DNA from: Ariolimax columbianus | Lineage: Eukaryota; Mollusca; Gastropoda; Stylommatophora; Arionidae | Length of the DNA stretch: 64,000 nt | Reading direction: 5' to 3' | Assembly: GCA_036924085.1 (NCBI GenBank) | Contig: JAVGWX010000018.1 | Coordinates: 20,077,464 to 20,141,463 of the forward strand | Shown here: positions 43,978 to 55,027 of the stretch, one piece after another | Layout of the letters: each line of letters opens with the position of its first letter | How positions within the stretch are numbered: position 1 is the stretch's first letter | The notes under the pieces: model-generated | What the model saw: only the letters and a program-made list of their open reading frames with translations | Told to the model about the DNA's origin: nothing | The model's database searches: none | Made by a program: the position numbers and the translations under genes

Positions 43978-44205
43978 GACTTCACTGTTCGATACATCAG
44001 TTCAAGGGAGAACTTCACTGTTCGATACATCAGCTCAAAGGAAAACTTCACTGTTTGATACATCAGCTCAAGGGAGAACTTCACTGTTCGATACATCAGC
44101 TCAAGGGAGAACTTCACTGTTTGATACATCAGCTCAAGGGAGAACTTCACTGTATGATACATCAGCTCAAGAGAGAACTTCACTGTTCGATACATCAGTT
44201 TAAGG
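43978..44205. repeat. 33-bp minisatellite, seven units
   Basis: Unit CTTCACTGTTCGATACATCA + GCTCAAGGGAGAA. On - it is open as seven 11-residue repeats (MYRTVKFSLEL); there is no promoter or conserved context to support a protein. Confidence 0.96.
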
Positions 44206-44473
44206 GAGACCCAGTCTCCTAGCTTTCTATCATGCTGTCCTCAACAGTCAGTCAAGTACCTATTTACAGCTGAGTTGGTTATAATGTGTCGCTATTGTGG
44301 AGCAAACGCAATACCTTTGAGTGAGAAACAATTGCTCCATTAAATATTTGTGTTTATTTTTTTTTTTGGGGTACCGCATAAGTAAGTAAGTTGCCCATCG
44401 CAAGCAAAGGTGGCGACATCATCAGACTGTCCTCGTCCTGAAGATGTAACTTGCACTGAATTTGGATTATAGT

Positions 44474-44640
44474 CTCTTCTTCTTCTTCTGTGTTCGTTCT
44501 CAATCTCCGCCTACCAAGCCATGAACAGGACTTTGCAAATAGCAAGATGTAGTCCGAAGAACGGAATGCGTTGTGTCGCTAGTTTACAGCTTGGCTGTGA
44601 TATTTGCACCTTTCGGTCTGACACATCCGTCTTCGGCAGG
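44474..44640 (-). mobile_element. SINE-B, 5'-truncated, with 12-bp target duplication
   Basis: TTGGATTATAGT occurs at 44462-44473 and 44641-44652, exactly bounding the insert. The (GAA)n end (CTCTTCTTCTTCTTCTG) abuts the left copy and the truncated head abuts the right copy, as expected for target-primed retroposition. Confidence 0.95.
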
Positions 44641-44899
44641 TTGGATTATAGTGAGAAAGAAGTTGCGCTGGACATCAATCTCACTCTCTCGTCCTGAGTT
44701 ACCGGGAACCAGTGGCAAGACATACAATCAAGATGACTGGAAGTAGCTCAAGATGCAGACATTCAGGTCGTACAATCCGTGAGACCAGTGGTCGCTTAAA
44801 ACTTGTGGGAATCGGTCATCCACCGTTTCCTTGACGATTTGAGAGGCGAATGTCGTAACTCTCGACAGCAGCATGCCCCCACACGTAGACTAGGGTACC

Positions 44900-45088
44900 G
44901 AGTAAGCCTTCGCGCTCCAATCCCTTCACCATAGCCAGTCTGCTCTGTTGCATCCTGTTATCCAGGGTCACCACGTGGATGTGTAGAAGGGTCTTGACAG
45001 ATCTGGGTAGCTGGTCTAGATGCTAGCTATCAGCTTTGGGTCGCTAACCAATGCAGCTCATGCACTGCTTGCCATCTTGATCCCTAGA
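44900..45088 (-). mobile_element. SINE-B 5' half
   Basis: Minus-strand head (CTGCTTGCCATCTTGATCC, CACCACGTGGATGTG) without the 3' half. Confidence 0.85.
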
Positions 45089-45089
45089 T

Positions 45090-45550
45090 TAACATTGAAT
45101 AACGTGCCTGAAAAGGGACACAACCAAAGAAATTACAAAAACATTTTTTTAATTTCAGGAGTTAAGTCCCTTTGATGTTCCAACAGGGTGTCTCGCCTCT
45201 TGCCTAGGTGACAAACCTTTAACGACGAGGGATGGCCATGCACCAAAACCACATGGACTTACCATGTTACAATCTAAGTACTGTAGGCGTAAGGCATTCA
45301 TTTTCCACTCTACCATATTTCTCACTATCGTTCTCACCGTCAGTAGAAGACATATGGGGAAGAATCAACTCTGTCCCCAAGCATTAAAGTCACGGAGCAC
45401 GCAGACACTGGTCTGAACCTTGGACCTGCCAGTACACGTGCGCTGGTAATGGCACAGACTATCAGTAACTATCATAACACGACACTAACCGGTCTTATTA
45501 CAGAAACTACTACTGTTACAATTTATTTATATTTGCTGCAACATTTGAAA
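45090..45550. other. No gene recognised
   Basis: Unassigned sequence. Confidence 0.4.
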
Positions 45551-45553
45551 ATA

Positions 45554-46389
45554 CGAGGGGAGTTCAGAAAATAATGCACCACATCGTTTTTCTCAGGAGC
45601 TGTTTATTCAAAATCCATAAAATTTCTATATAATATACATGGATATGTCATGTAAACATATGTAAACATCAAGGAGTTGTCTTGAATGTTTTTCTTTGTG
45701 GTGATGCCACTCCATGGACTGTATTTTTGTCCCAGGTCCAAAATGATGTGTCCAGGTTTCATCACCTGTAACGATATTAGCTAACAGGTTCTCCCTCCAT
45801 CAGCATTAAAACGCTCCAACAATTCAGAAGAAATTGTTTTCCTTTTCAATCGGTGGCCATTTTTGAGACTTCGACAAACCCATCTTCCACAAACCTTAGT
45901 AAATCCGAGAGTTTTTATAACTGTATTTGCACTAACAATGCTGATTGACAGCTGTAAGGCCAGTTCTTGAGTAGTAATTCACCTATTAGTAAAAATAATG
46001 CCCTCAGTGCATTTCAACATTTCTGCGTTGGTGGCTGTGACAGGATGTCCACTGCGTGGCGGATCAAGCAGCTCCGTATCTACACTTCCTGATTCTTTGA
46101 TTCTCTGAAGCTAGCAACTAACTGTACTTCTGTCGACTACAAAACTTCTGTACACATCACATAGATGCTTGTGAATGTTCACAACCATTTCCTTCTCTGC
46201 AACAAGAAATTCTATCACAATTCGCTGATTATATCGCAAGTTGCTAACATGCTCCATTTCAACAGTTTAGTGCAGTCGTATTATTTGGCCGATTGCAGTG
46301 CAATTTGGTACACACAATCGACACGGGCCATATTTGAAATGTGCAAAATGGCATGCTTTCATTTTCAATATTAGCTGGAATGCCCCTAG
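45554..46389 (-). mobile_element. Mariner element, internally deleted
   Basis: The ends are imperfect inverted repeats (CGAGGGGAGTTCAG left; CTAGGGGCATTCCAG right) flanked by TA (45552-45553, 46390-46391). The minus strand encodes a broken transposase from Met at 46257: MEHVSNLRYNQRIVIEFLV (helix-turn-helix), SGSVDTELLDPPRSGHPVT, LSISIVSANTVIKTLGF, and after frameshifts VTGDETWTHHF with TKIQSMEW, the first catalytic-Asp block and following motif of mariner DD34D transposases. The rest of the catalytic domain is missing. At 836 bp it is about 450 bp shorter than a usual mariner. Confidence 0.9.
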
Positions 46390-46394
46390 TATGC

Positions 46395-46635
46395 TCTGTT
46401 GTGATATTAGATTTGCCTATTGTTTTCTAAATTAATTTACTAATGTACGTAAAAAGCAACTAAATGTTACCACTTGCCTCCAAGTAAAGTCTGTTCCATA
46501 AAATGAATATCCAAATTAACATTTTAATAGACATTGCTTTTTATGAAATAATCAACAAATTTAGTAAATGAAGTAATATATCTTAGTCTTAGTCGGCTTA
46601 TATTTCTACAGGGGTGGATGCCCTTGGGCAGGTCC
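46395..46635. other. No gene recognised
   Basis: AT-rich spacer. Confidence 0.4.
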
Positions 46636-46639
46636 CAGC

Positions 46640-46930
46640 TGTGGCGTGAGCTGAATAAAGCTGGGAGGAGGATTTCCTGCTGAGCGGGCTAGACTTAAGC
46701 AGCTTACTACTCCGCTGCATTGGGACAAGTGCATCTTAATAGACTCAAACACTGCAGCAAAGTAGACTGCAGTCTGTTAGGCGCCATCTATGCTGCTATT
46801 AACAAACCACCTAACCATGGCTGGTGTTATGACATGACACATAGTTAGTCGCATCTTACAACATGCTCTTTTTGGGACAGTGGTGCTATTCTTGTCTTTG
46901 TCATACACAAAGACTCCAGCAAACCATTCA
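46640..46930 (-). mobile_element. SINE-D copy without CR1 tail
   Basis: On -: GAGTCTTTGTGTATGACAAA, TTAGGTGGTTTGTTAATAG, CATAGATGGCGCCTAACAG and TGAGTCTATTAAGATGCACT. The sequence after that differs from the CR1-tailed copies. Confidence 0.75.
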
Positions 46931-47700
46931 GATCATAAGTAATACATAATATATGTATATAATATTTTTTTTCATGACAAGCAAATTAACAATGAGAGTC
47001 ATCAAGTGTTTATTTGTTTTTCATTAATGTATTGGTAGAGAAACACAGACAATAAACTAACAAATGGAAGACAGAATTAACATTTAAAATGTAGATATAC
47101 ACTAGAACAAGGCAAATCTTGCAGAAAAAGACAATAAAACAAATGTCCTGCATATATTTGGAATGAAAACAAAAATACTAAAAAATATTAGGGCTGTACC
47201 ATATATTTGCGCCATATTTGCTTCAGAGTTCCATAGTGCATGCAATAAGCTATTAGTAATCTGTTGAATATAACTCTGTAATGACATATTAATTATACAA
47301 TGACATTTTCAGACAATACATTTTGAAGAGAATGTTGAGAGACTCATTTCAATTTTACGGTGATCTAATGATTACAGAACAGAGTTCCATAGAGCCCATA
47401 CTACAAACACGAAACAAAACAGGAAAAATGGAGATGCTTTGAGTCAGTGAGTTGCAAGCAAACTATGTTTGCTAGTCACAACAAATACGTAAACGAGTAT
47501 TTTCTGCACTGGAAAAAGATATTTAACAAACAACCGAAAAGATAGTGAAGTGATAGGCAGCTCAGATTCGTACCATGAACCTTCAGGTGATTAAAATGCC
47601 TTGCCACAAGAAAGATATATGTTAAAGGCCTCAGCCAACCGCATACACCAATAAATTTGTCCCAACTGGAAAAGCCGTTCATCAATCAACATTTGCGATG
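46930..47700. other. No gene recognised
   Basis: AT-rich sequence without supported features. Confidence 0.45.
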
Positions 47701-47702
47701 TA

Positions 47703-48150
47703 CTACTTCACTTCATTATCTGGTGAACGTAAGCTCCGGCGATGATCCATCTGAATTGCTGCATCAATTTTGGCGATGGCAGCTTCTGACACAACAATAT
47801 GTGCCTGACCTGGTCTCAGGAGATCTTCCGTTAACTCGCGTCCTTCTTTAAACATTGTTTTCCAGTTCTTCGCTGTTGTCTGTGACACACTTTTGTCACC
47901 ATACACTGCCTGCATTCTGCAATGAATGTCAACTGGTCGACATCCTTCAGCTCTTAGAAACCAAATCACTGCTCGCTGATCAACTCTGGACAGATTCCGT
48001 ATCACACCCGCCCTGTTTTAAACGGTCTGCTGAGGAAACTATGAGTCGGAGGATAATGAAATTTTGCAAAACTTGACGGTTGGTATGTGCTGTTTACACC
48101 AGAAATGATGTCATTTGGTGCAGTTAGATCCGGTTTCATTTCAACATTCC
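47703..48150 (-). pseudogene. Mariner-like transposase N-terminal part (empty-site paralogue)
   Basis: An open frame 47703-48005 reads LSRVDQRAVIWFLRAEGCRP, VDIHCRMQAVYGDKSVSQTT, AKNWKTMFKEGRELTEDLL and RPGQAHIVVSEAAIAKIDAA, the paired HTH region of mariner-like transposases. The catalytic domain is absent. 48005-48150 is the 5' flank that is also present, split by RTE-B, at 27590-28650. Confidence 0.82.
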
Positions 48151-48264
48151 TCATAGTAGATACAGTGTGATGTTCATATCTTTTCTCCATTAGTGTATAT
48201 ACTGATTTCTGATGAAGTTTTGATCTCTCTATATGGTACTTGATGATTTAATTGATTAAATTTA

Positions 48265-48345
48265 CTGGAGCATCAGCTCTCTCATTTCCTGTGATTCCAC
48301 AGTGGGAAGGTAGCCATTAGATCCCTGCGTCCCGTGGATGTGTGC
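48265..48345 (-). mobile_element. Tiny LINE RNase H fragment
   Basis: On - the phrase WLPSHCGI-like (GYLPTVESQE with one decayed position) resembles the RNase H C-terminal motif. Very short and degraded. Confidence 0.4.
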
Positions 48346-48349
48346 TGTT

Positions 48350-49590
48350 GTTGTTGCTGTTGTTTTTGTTTCAAAGTTACTCGTGCTGAGCCGACTTCAC
48401 TCTGACAAAACTCATGATCAAAATAACTGGAAATACGTGGGCTGCTGATATTGTTACCTTGATATGAACCTTTGTACTATTATTACTGTCCCCACTGTCT
48501 TGTGGGATACCTGTTCACAGGAAATGTTTCGGAAGTAAACTCCAAGGAAAAAATCAGGAGCTGGTGTCCCTAAGGCAGTCTAGCGGTGGCCTCATCACTA
48601 TTATCACAACTCTATCATGGCTTTGCCTGAGCATGTGAATCATGGGCCTGGTTAACTATGCGGATAAAACCATGCGCTGGTTCAAAGGAATAAATGTGTA
48701 TCCCTGTAATAATTCATTAAACATGATGAGGTTAACAGTGGTACGTATGCCGCTTAGGCGATAAGGACCTGTTGCAACAACTGTCCTTGAGTGGTTAGGC
48801 TACATGCAATGAGGATGATGTCTTTCCAATTTGACTGAACCAGATGGTGCATGAATAAACAAAGGGATAAAACAATGATGGAGTCATTTCCCATCCATGA
48901 TATCTATGGCCTACTTTAAAAGCTGGTGGGGACGGATGTCATTGGCAAGGCAGGCCCAATATCCAAATAGGATCATGTGAATGTGCTTTCGAAGCCTGTC
49001 CGTCGATTGACTTCATCATTTGCGACTCAGTCATACCAGTGGGTCGCAAGAATGGCTGCACATATGTAAGGTTTCAATGCGCTTCTGAGGCCCAAGCACA
49101 ACCTTATTTAGTTACCTTTTATGACATGCTTGCAAGGTTCAGGAGATAAACACAGAGCTCCTGTGTGAACATAGAAGAACCATTGGCAGTCAAAAATGAA
49201 AAAGAGTCTTTTGTTAATCACTGTTAAGGCAAAAATTCTAAAGGTGAACCAAATTCTTACTTAATAGTAACTCGAATGAAGGCCAAAAGAAGATGGCCTC
49301 TCCATCATGCAAAGATGACAACAAGCCAATCATCCCCTGTTGGTCTGTATATTCAACTATAATCCACATCCCCAGGGCTAGAAGAGGAGTGACTACGTGC
49401 AGTGAACCCTTGATTAGAAGATCCGCTATCCAATCCACTTGACCTTCAGGTCCTATTTATGCATATGTAAAAACTAACACCTACCTAACGTTGTTATTGG
49501 TTGCATTAAATATTGAGTTTTATTTCAGCACCTCTGATTTTTATCAGAGTACAGTTATATTGGGTTTGTTAACATAAAACACACACAAAT
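48350..49590. other. No gene recognised
   Basis: Unassigned. A tRNA-like stretch near 48730-48810 is too weak to call. Confidence 0.45.
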
Positions 49591-49660
49591 ACACACACAC
49601 ACACATATATATATATATGTATATTATATATGTATATTATATATATATATATATGGGTGA
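49590..49660. repeat. (CA)n-(TA)n microsatellite
   Basis: ACACACAC followed by alternating TA with interruptions. Confidence 0.92.
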
Positions 49661-49689
49661 TTAAGAAAAAAAAAGAGCCAATACAAATT

Positions 49690-49899
49690 CATTTTATAAC
49701 GGTTATTAGTTGGCGAAGTGTAATGAAAATTTGTAGTTATAGTTGCCCCTTCTTTTTAAATTATCCACCTTCATATAATCTTCAAGAATTTTCAGACTTG
49801 TTTATCTTTCAACAAGGAGATGCATTAGTTCACTTTGTTCGAGAAACTGTTCAATTTCTCAAAAGTGAGTCTCTTGCTTTTATACCTCTAACACTTTAG
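49690..49899 (+). pseudogene. DDE transposase fragment (Tc1/mariner-type), tentative
   Basis: The reading LFIFQQGDALVHFVRETVQFLK resembles the catalytic block FQQDGAPxHxxxxVRxFL of IS630/Tc1-type DDE transposases, with the usual DG-order changed to GD. No ends are visible. Confidence 0.45.
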
Positions 49900-49904
49900 T
49901 GCCT

Positions 49905-50200
49905 TAACAGTACCAACCTAAATGCTGTTTACTATGCAATTTGGAACCTAATGATTCATAAAATGTATCGCTTGAAGATAAGTGACATTATTAAGTTAAA
50001 GTAATTTGTAATGCTTGAAATGAACTCTGTCAAACCAAAATCATCCTGGCAATTGCCCAATGGTGCAAGCGCTTTAGGACCTGTTGTTTCAGCAAAAGAA
50101 GAATACTTTGAACATAAAATAAAACAGCCAAAATATTTGTTGGCTAATTATGTACAACTGTAACAATTTTCATTAAATTCCGTCAATTAATAATCATTTT
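49905..50200. other. No gene recognised
   Basis: Unassigned spacer. Confidence 0.4.
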
Positions 50201-50202
50201 GG

Positions 50203-50460
50203 GAGCTGAGATAGTGCAGTGGTTAGTTCACTGGCTTCCTAGCTGAGCAGTCGGTGTCTGGTCCCCAAGTTGGTGCGGGATTGTTCAGATCACAAAATGG
50301 CTTCTGCGGTCGACACTGACTAAAAAAATTGAGTACAAGAATAATCTGGGACAGTAAAGGTGGCTAGTATTATGTTGACCATATCATCCCCCTGTTTCCT
50401 TTACTCAAGAAAAATATGGACCTAACACCATACTTCCAATATGCCCCACTGGCGTGTTAA
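50203..50460 (+). mobile_element. Possible tRNA-derived SINE
   Basis: GATAGTGCAGTGGTTAGTTC and CGGTGTCTGGTCCCC look like A- and B-box regions. No second copy in the window confirms it. Confidence 0.35.
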
Positions 50461-50469
50461 CAGATCTGT

Positions 50470-50762
50470 AAAGGTAAAGGTGAGTCCCATAGCAACAATT
50501 GTCCCTGGGGATGAAAATAATAACTCTTCATGGACTAAGCCACGCAGCCTATGTGGAGTGGCCAGTTCCTCCTAGCCATTTATACCTTTCCCAACTCATA
50601 AGTCGGGAACCCATTTACATCTGGGTCGACTGGAGGAGCAGTCGTACCAGGAACGAACCACACCTGGAATTGTCTCTGTTCGTCTGTGATTTAGAACCCT
50701 GACACTCTGTAATCCCAGTCTTAGCAAGCCAGCTCACTGTCGACTAGGCTACATGCTCCCCT
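50470..50762 (-). mobile_element. SINE-G, near full length
   Basis: On -: GCATGTAGCCTAGTCGACAG (A-box region), CAGGGTTCTAAATCAC (B-box region), the core ACCCAGATGTAAATGGGTTC and a repeated CTTTAC tail near 50470-50480. It lies just downstream of the RWDD2 poly(A) signal. Confidence 0.65.
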
Positions 50763-50782
50763 AACAGATCTTTACTTTTTAC

Positions 50783-50788
50783 TTTAAT
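50783..50788 (-). terminator. Candidate polyadenylation signal of RWDD2
   Basis: ATTAAA on the minus strand, about 60 nt after the RWDD2 stop codon. Confidence 0.5.
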
Positions 50789-50847
50789 AATCATTTTATG
50801 ATGAATCTGTATTGGCTCCATGTTTAATAATTCTCACTCGGCATATA

Positions 50848-51057
50848 TTACTCTCCAATGTCAACATTCCTCGCATCCAATCCAAAGAAAAGATTGAAGA
50901 TGTGTCCACTATTATGCTGCTGCAAGTATGTGCTAAACTGACCCAGGTCCATGTGGTACTCTCGCCCCTTGCCTCCTCGGGCGTCCAAGAGAAGCTCAGT
51001 GAATGGATCTAATCTTAACGCAGTGGTCTGACCATCTGGTGTAACCATGGGCACCAC
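50848..51057 (-). CDS. RWDD2: RWDD2-family protein, last exon
   Basis: After an acceptor (TTATCTTCTCAG ending at 51058) the exon reads VVPMVTPDGQTTALRLDPF, ELLLDARGGKGREYHMDLGQ and FSTYLQQHNSGHIFNLFFGL, then DARNVDIGE and a TAA (50848-50850): 69 residues, phase 0. The HMD(L/F)GQ...FFG block is the conserved C-terminus of RWD domain-containing protein 2 (DUF1115 region). It joins in frame to the exon at 53421-53640. RWDD2 proteins have an N-terminal RWD domain plus this C-terminal domain; their role is poorly known. The start and RWD domain were not found in the window. Confidence 0.87.
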   Translation of the reverse strand: MVPMVTPDGQTTALRLDPFTELLLDARGGKGREYHMDLGQFSTYLQQHNSGHIFNLFFGLDARNVDIGE

Positions 51058-51193
51058 CTGAGAAGATAAAGAATATCTTTCAAATATCAACATTTAGGTC
51101 AGTGTTCATGTCTCTAATATTCCAGTGATAACCGGGTTGAAAAGAATAGGACCATTGTACTTGGAACGCTGGTATTCTTCTTTTCTTCTTTTT

Positions 51194-51475
51194 CTTTGTA
51201 CGCTGTCAAACGTCAACCTGTATTTTTTCTAAAAAAGCAGCGGTCATCCTGAGGCTGTTGACACTGAAATAGAGCTTGTCTAGTGTTGCCACTGGTGATG
51301 GCCACATGTGCTTTCTCTGGTCCTCGTATTTCGGGCAGTTTTGCAGCAGATGTTCAGCGGTCATTTTTCCGGTACCACAACTGCATTCGTCAGTGCCACC
51401 TATCTTCAGTTTATTGAATAGGTGGTACCTCAGTCTGTTGTGGTGTGGCCTATGCGGAGTCTTTTTCTTCTTCAT
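51194..51475 (-). mobile_element. LINE-A 3'-terminal fragment, copy 1 of a tandem pair
   Basis: Reads HNRLRYHLFNKLKIGGTDEC, SCGTGKMTAEHLLQNCPKYE and SLRMTAAFLEKIQVDV* with the native stop. Its 5' truncation point meets the (GAA)n tail of the next copy. Confidence 0.92.
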
Positions 51476-51484
51476 CTTCTTCAT

Positions 51485-52160
51485 CGTACGCAGTCAGACA
51501 GTAACCATTATTTTTTCGAAAAAAGCAGCGGTCATCCTGAGGCTGTCGACACTGCCATAGAGCTTGTCTAGTGTTGCCACTGGTGATGGCCACATCTGCT
51601 CTCTCTGATCCTCGTATGTCGGGCAGTTTTGCAGCAAATGTTCAGCGGTCATTTTCCCGGTACCACACGGGCATTCGTCGGTGCCACCTATCTTCAATTT
51701 GTTGAATAGGTGGTACCTCAGTCTATTGTGGCCTGTGCGAAATCTGAAGACCACAGCCTGCTCTCTTCTGTTCAACTGGTAATAGGCATCGATTTTGGTG
51801 TAGCCAGTATGTTTGGTTTCCCATTTGGTCATGTATCTAGCTCTAATAAGCCGTTTTGACTCTTCGTATGTCATACTAGTATCAGGTTGTGGTAGTTTTG
51901 CACCTTCTTTTGCCAGTCTGTCTGCCTCCTCGTTGCCTTGTATGTTGCAGTGAGATGGTACCCACTGCACCACTACCCTTTTTGATGCGGCCTGCTGGCA
52001 TAATTGACAGAGTACTGCTCTTATATCATTAAGTTCAGTATTTTTCTGGCTTTTTAGTGCTGTGACTACGGCCAGAGCATCTGTAAGCAGGACTATGTGG
52101 CTTTCATTCCTTCTATGCGGAGTCTGAAGACCACGACCTGCTCTCTTCTGTTCAATTGGG
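51485..52160 (-). mobile_element. LINE-A 3' fragment, copy 2 of a tandem pair
   Basis: RNase H to end: VQWVPSHCNIQGNEEADRLA, AYYQLNRREQAVVFRFRTGH and CPCGTGKMTAEHLLQNC, ending KIMVTV* (native stop). Beyond 52115 a short non-collinear LINE-A piece (52116-52160) repeats the RREQ-region sequence. Confidence 0.92.
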
Positions 52161-52309
52161 AACGCTGGTATTCAAACAGGCATGTTGTTAATGCCTGTTG
52201 CCAAGTAGCCGAAGGCTATCCATAGCAGGTATTTTAAACTTCCTATGGCTTACTATGCCTGGGGGAAGGTACAAATAAATTGGGTAGATTTTTAACTAGA
52301 ATTTGTTTT

Positions 52310-52440
52310 ATTTTGTCCAGGCAGCGGCCATTAAGCCTACTCTTTTCAATTTCTAACTGTCAAGGGATTTTTAACGTGCTCGATACTGAACACAGGAGTC
52401 CGATCTCACTACCCAGAGATCAGGGGAACTCAGAAAGATT
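52310..52440 (-). mobile_element. SINE-C core fragment
   Basis: On -: TAGTGAGATCGGACTCCTGT, CGAGCACGTTAAAAATCCC and AAAAGAGTAGGCTTAATGGC. No tRNA head. Confidence 0.8.
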
Positions 52441-52489
52441 CTTGGTCTACAATGGATCAGCAAGGTTACAATAAAATCTAATGGCAGAC

Positions 52490-52790
52490 AACAGGACAAG
52501 GGTGAAACATGTATGTAAGTGGTGCTGGATAGGCCATATTGTGAAAGCAAAAATGCCAATATCACAAGCAATCGCTGCTGTGAAACCTCTAGGAAATAAA
52601 AAGATCACAGAACATATGAAGAAGAGACATAGAGGCGTATTTTAAGAAAAAATGGAGAAGAGATGGAAAGAACTGGAGAAAATTAACCAGGTCGTCTGTT
52701 GGAGAGGATTGGATGATGGTCTATGCTCCACAAGGTGATTGATAAGGGTGAGGAAGAAGAAGGAGAAGGAAAAGGAGGAGAAGAAGAAGA
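52490..52790 (+). mobile_element. RTE-like LINE 3' end, degraded
   Basis: Reads CWIGHIVKAKMPISQAI, ...KRWKELEKINQV and WRGLDDGLCSTR, the post-RT tail typical of RTE-like LINEs (WRxLVDALCSTR), followed by a GAA/GGA-rich tail. Confidence 0.7.
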
Positions 52791-52795
52791 AGAAG

Positions 52796-53395
52796 ACAGA
52801 TCTATCATTTGTCTTACTTTAACACATTAGTAACAGATCTATCATTTGTCTTACTTAAACACATTACTTACAGATCTATCATTTGTCTTACTTAAACACA
52901 TTACTAACAGATCTATCATGTGTCTTACTTAAACACATTACTAACAGATCTATCATTTGTCTTACTTAAACACATTACTAACAGATCTATCATTTGTCTT
53001 ACTTAAACACATTACTAACAGATCTATCATTTGTCTTACTTAAACACATTACTGACAGATCTATCATTTGTCTTACTTAAACACATTACTAACAGATCTA
53101 TCATTTGTCTTACTTAAACACATTACTAACAGATCTATAATTTGTCTTACTTAAACACATTACTAACAGATCTATTATTTGTCTTACTTAAACACATTAC
53201 TAACAGATCTATCATCTGTCTTACTTAAACACATTACTAACAGATCTATCATTTGTCTTACTTAAACACATTACTAACAGATCTATCATTTGTCTTACTT
53301 AAACACATTACTAACAGATCTATCATTTGTCTTACTTAAACACATTACTAACAGATCTATCATTTGTCTTACTTAAACACATTACTAACAGATCT
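52796..53395. repeat. 37-bp satellite in RWDD2 intron, 16 units
   Basis: Unit ACAGATCTATCATTTGTCTT + ACTTAAACACATTACTA. Very low divergence between units. It ends 25 bp from the splice donor. Confidence 0.98.
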
Positions 53396-53414
53396 ACGCA
53401 CAACTACAAAGTTA

Positions 53415-53642
<228 letters not shown>

Positions 53643-53649
53643 TCAGGAT

Positions 53650-53805
53650 TTAAAAAGAGATCAAGATAATGTCATTCCAGACATTGCCGTTTGCGATTAA
53701 GTGTTGGAAATATTACTTCTTTTTACCCTTGGGGCATTTAAAAGCACTTCTATTACAGATCTAGGGAAAAAAACAAATATTGGTCCATTAAAATTTAGGG
53801 AAAAT
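53650..53805. other. Upstream intron of RWDD2, start
   Basis: Sequence before the acceptor, nothing further recognised. Confidence 0.4.
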
Positions 53806-54058
53806 TTTTTTTTAATTTTTTTTGTTTCCTCCTTATTTTTTTATTCTCCAAGACGGTGCACATCTTTTGTTTTTATTTTGCGCCTATCGGCCCAGTACAT
53901 CCAACTTTGGCATGCATTTTATGTAAGGGTCTGCTTTCTCCTGCATTTTCTAAAGGTTTGCTTCCCCGGAGTAACGGTCTGTGCTGTGATTGGGGAGTGA
54001 ACCCAACACCTTCAGATTGTGAGCTGTGTCACTTAACCACTACTCTATGCCGTCCCCT
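53806..54058 (-). mobile_element. SINE-E copy
   Basis: A T-rich stretch (tail) then GCGCCTATCGGCCCAGTACA, AAAGGTTTGCTTCCCCGG and, at the head end, ACTACTCTATGCCGTCCCC. Diverged by roughly a tenth from the 39098 copy. Confidence 0.88.
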
Positions 54059-54239
54059 AGAGTTACTCAGTTTGAAAACTAAAAAGACTACCTGATCACC
54101 AATTACACCAGAAGTTCCAATAGAGAACTAAAAACAAACTTCTAAGAAAATATCCCAGCCATCTGGCAAGAGAAAAACCACAGACCGCATGCAAACTTCC
54201 TTGAAAATGAAATGTGTGAAACACTCATTTTAGAATCAC

Positions 54240-54530
54240 GGAAACGGAGGAATGTTAGGTATGAAAAAAAAAATATTAAGCTTAGGAGCAAGGAAGTGAT
54301 TGTCAAATTGTATAAAGCATTAGTTAGACATATATTGGAGTACTGTGTACAGATGTGTTTGGAATGCATTGCCACAGGAAGTAATGGAGGCAGGGACAGT
54401 TAATGCATTTAAAAATAGATTGGATGCGCATAGCTTTTAGAGCAAGGAAATGTAAATTAAACTGGTTGTATACAGACTATGCAGAGTCTACTAAACCAGT
54501 TTAAAGACGTTAAGTTAAGTTAAGGACTTT
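54240..54530 (+). mobile_element. CR1-like LINE 3' end with internal deletion
   Basis: SKEVIVKLYKALVRHILEYC (54290-54350) joins directly to WNALPQEVMEA-type sequence and the 3' UTR (54357-54530), omitting the interval present in other copies. It ends AAACTGGTTGTATACAGACT and a TTAAG tail. Confidence 0.9.
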
Positions 54531-55027
54531 TAAGTCAACTTTTCCCAGTGAGCATAGTCCTTTAAATCTTTGGGTTTCTCGAAGCACCTTCAGGGCCTCC
54601 TCTTGCACTCATTAAAAAATCAATGATTTATTCAATTTGATTTATTTTTATTTTAATAAAATTAATGCCATAATTCAATCATCAATCAATAAAAACTTTT
54701 TAAACTCCCCGTTGAGTATCAATCAATCAAAAAGCCCGTCGCTTCTCTCAGTGCATAGGCCATCAACAACATCTTGCCAGCGTGCACAGTCCTGGGCTGC
54801 TCTTTCTGCCTCTCTCCAGGTTCAATTATTTAACTTTTAGCTCCTTCTCACATTCTCTTCTCCACGTATTTTTGGGTCTACCTCTCTCTCTTTTTCTCTG
54901 AGGATTCCATGTAAGAGCATGTCTGGCTATTTTAGACTGTGCCTTCTGCAGCATATGTCCTATCCAGCCCCATTTTTTTTACTTAATTTGTTGTTCCAAT
55001 GGCTGTTGTTGGCTCCTTTCTCCCAAG

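Noticed and set aside
52796..53395. CRISPR-like array (37-bp direct repeats)
   Set aside because: Units are contiguous with no unique spacers, in an animal intron; ordinary satellite.
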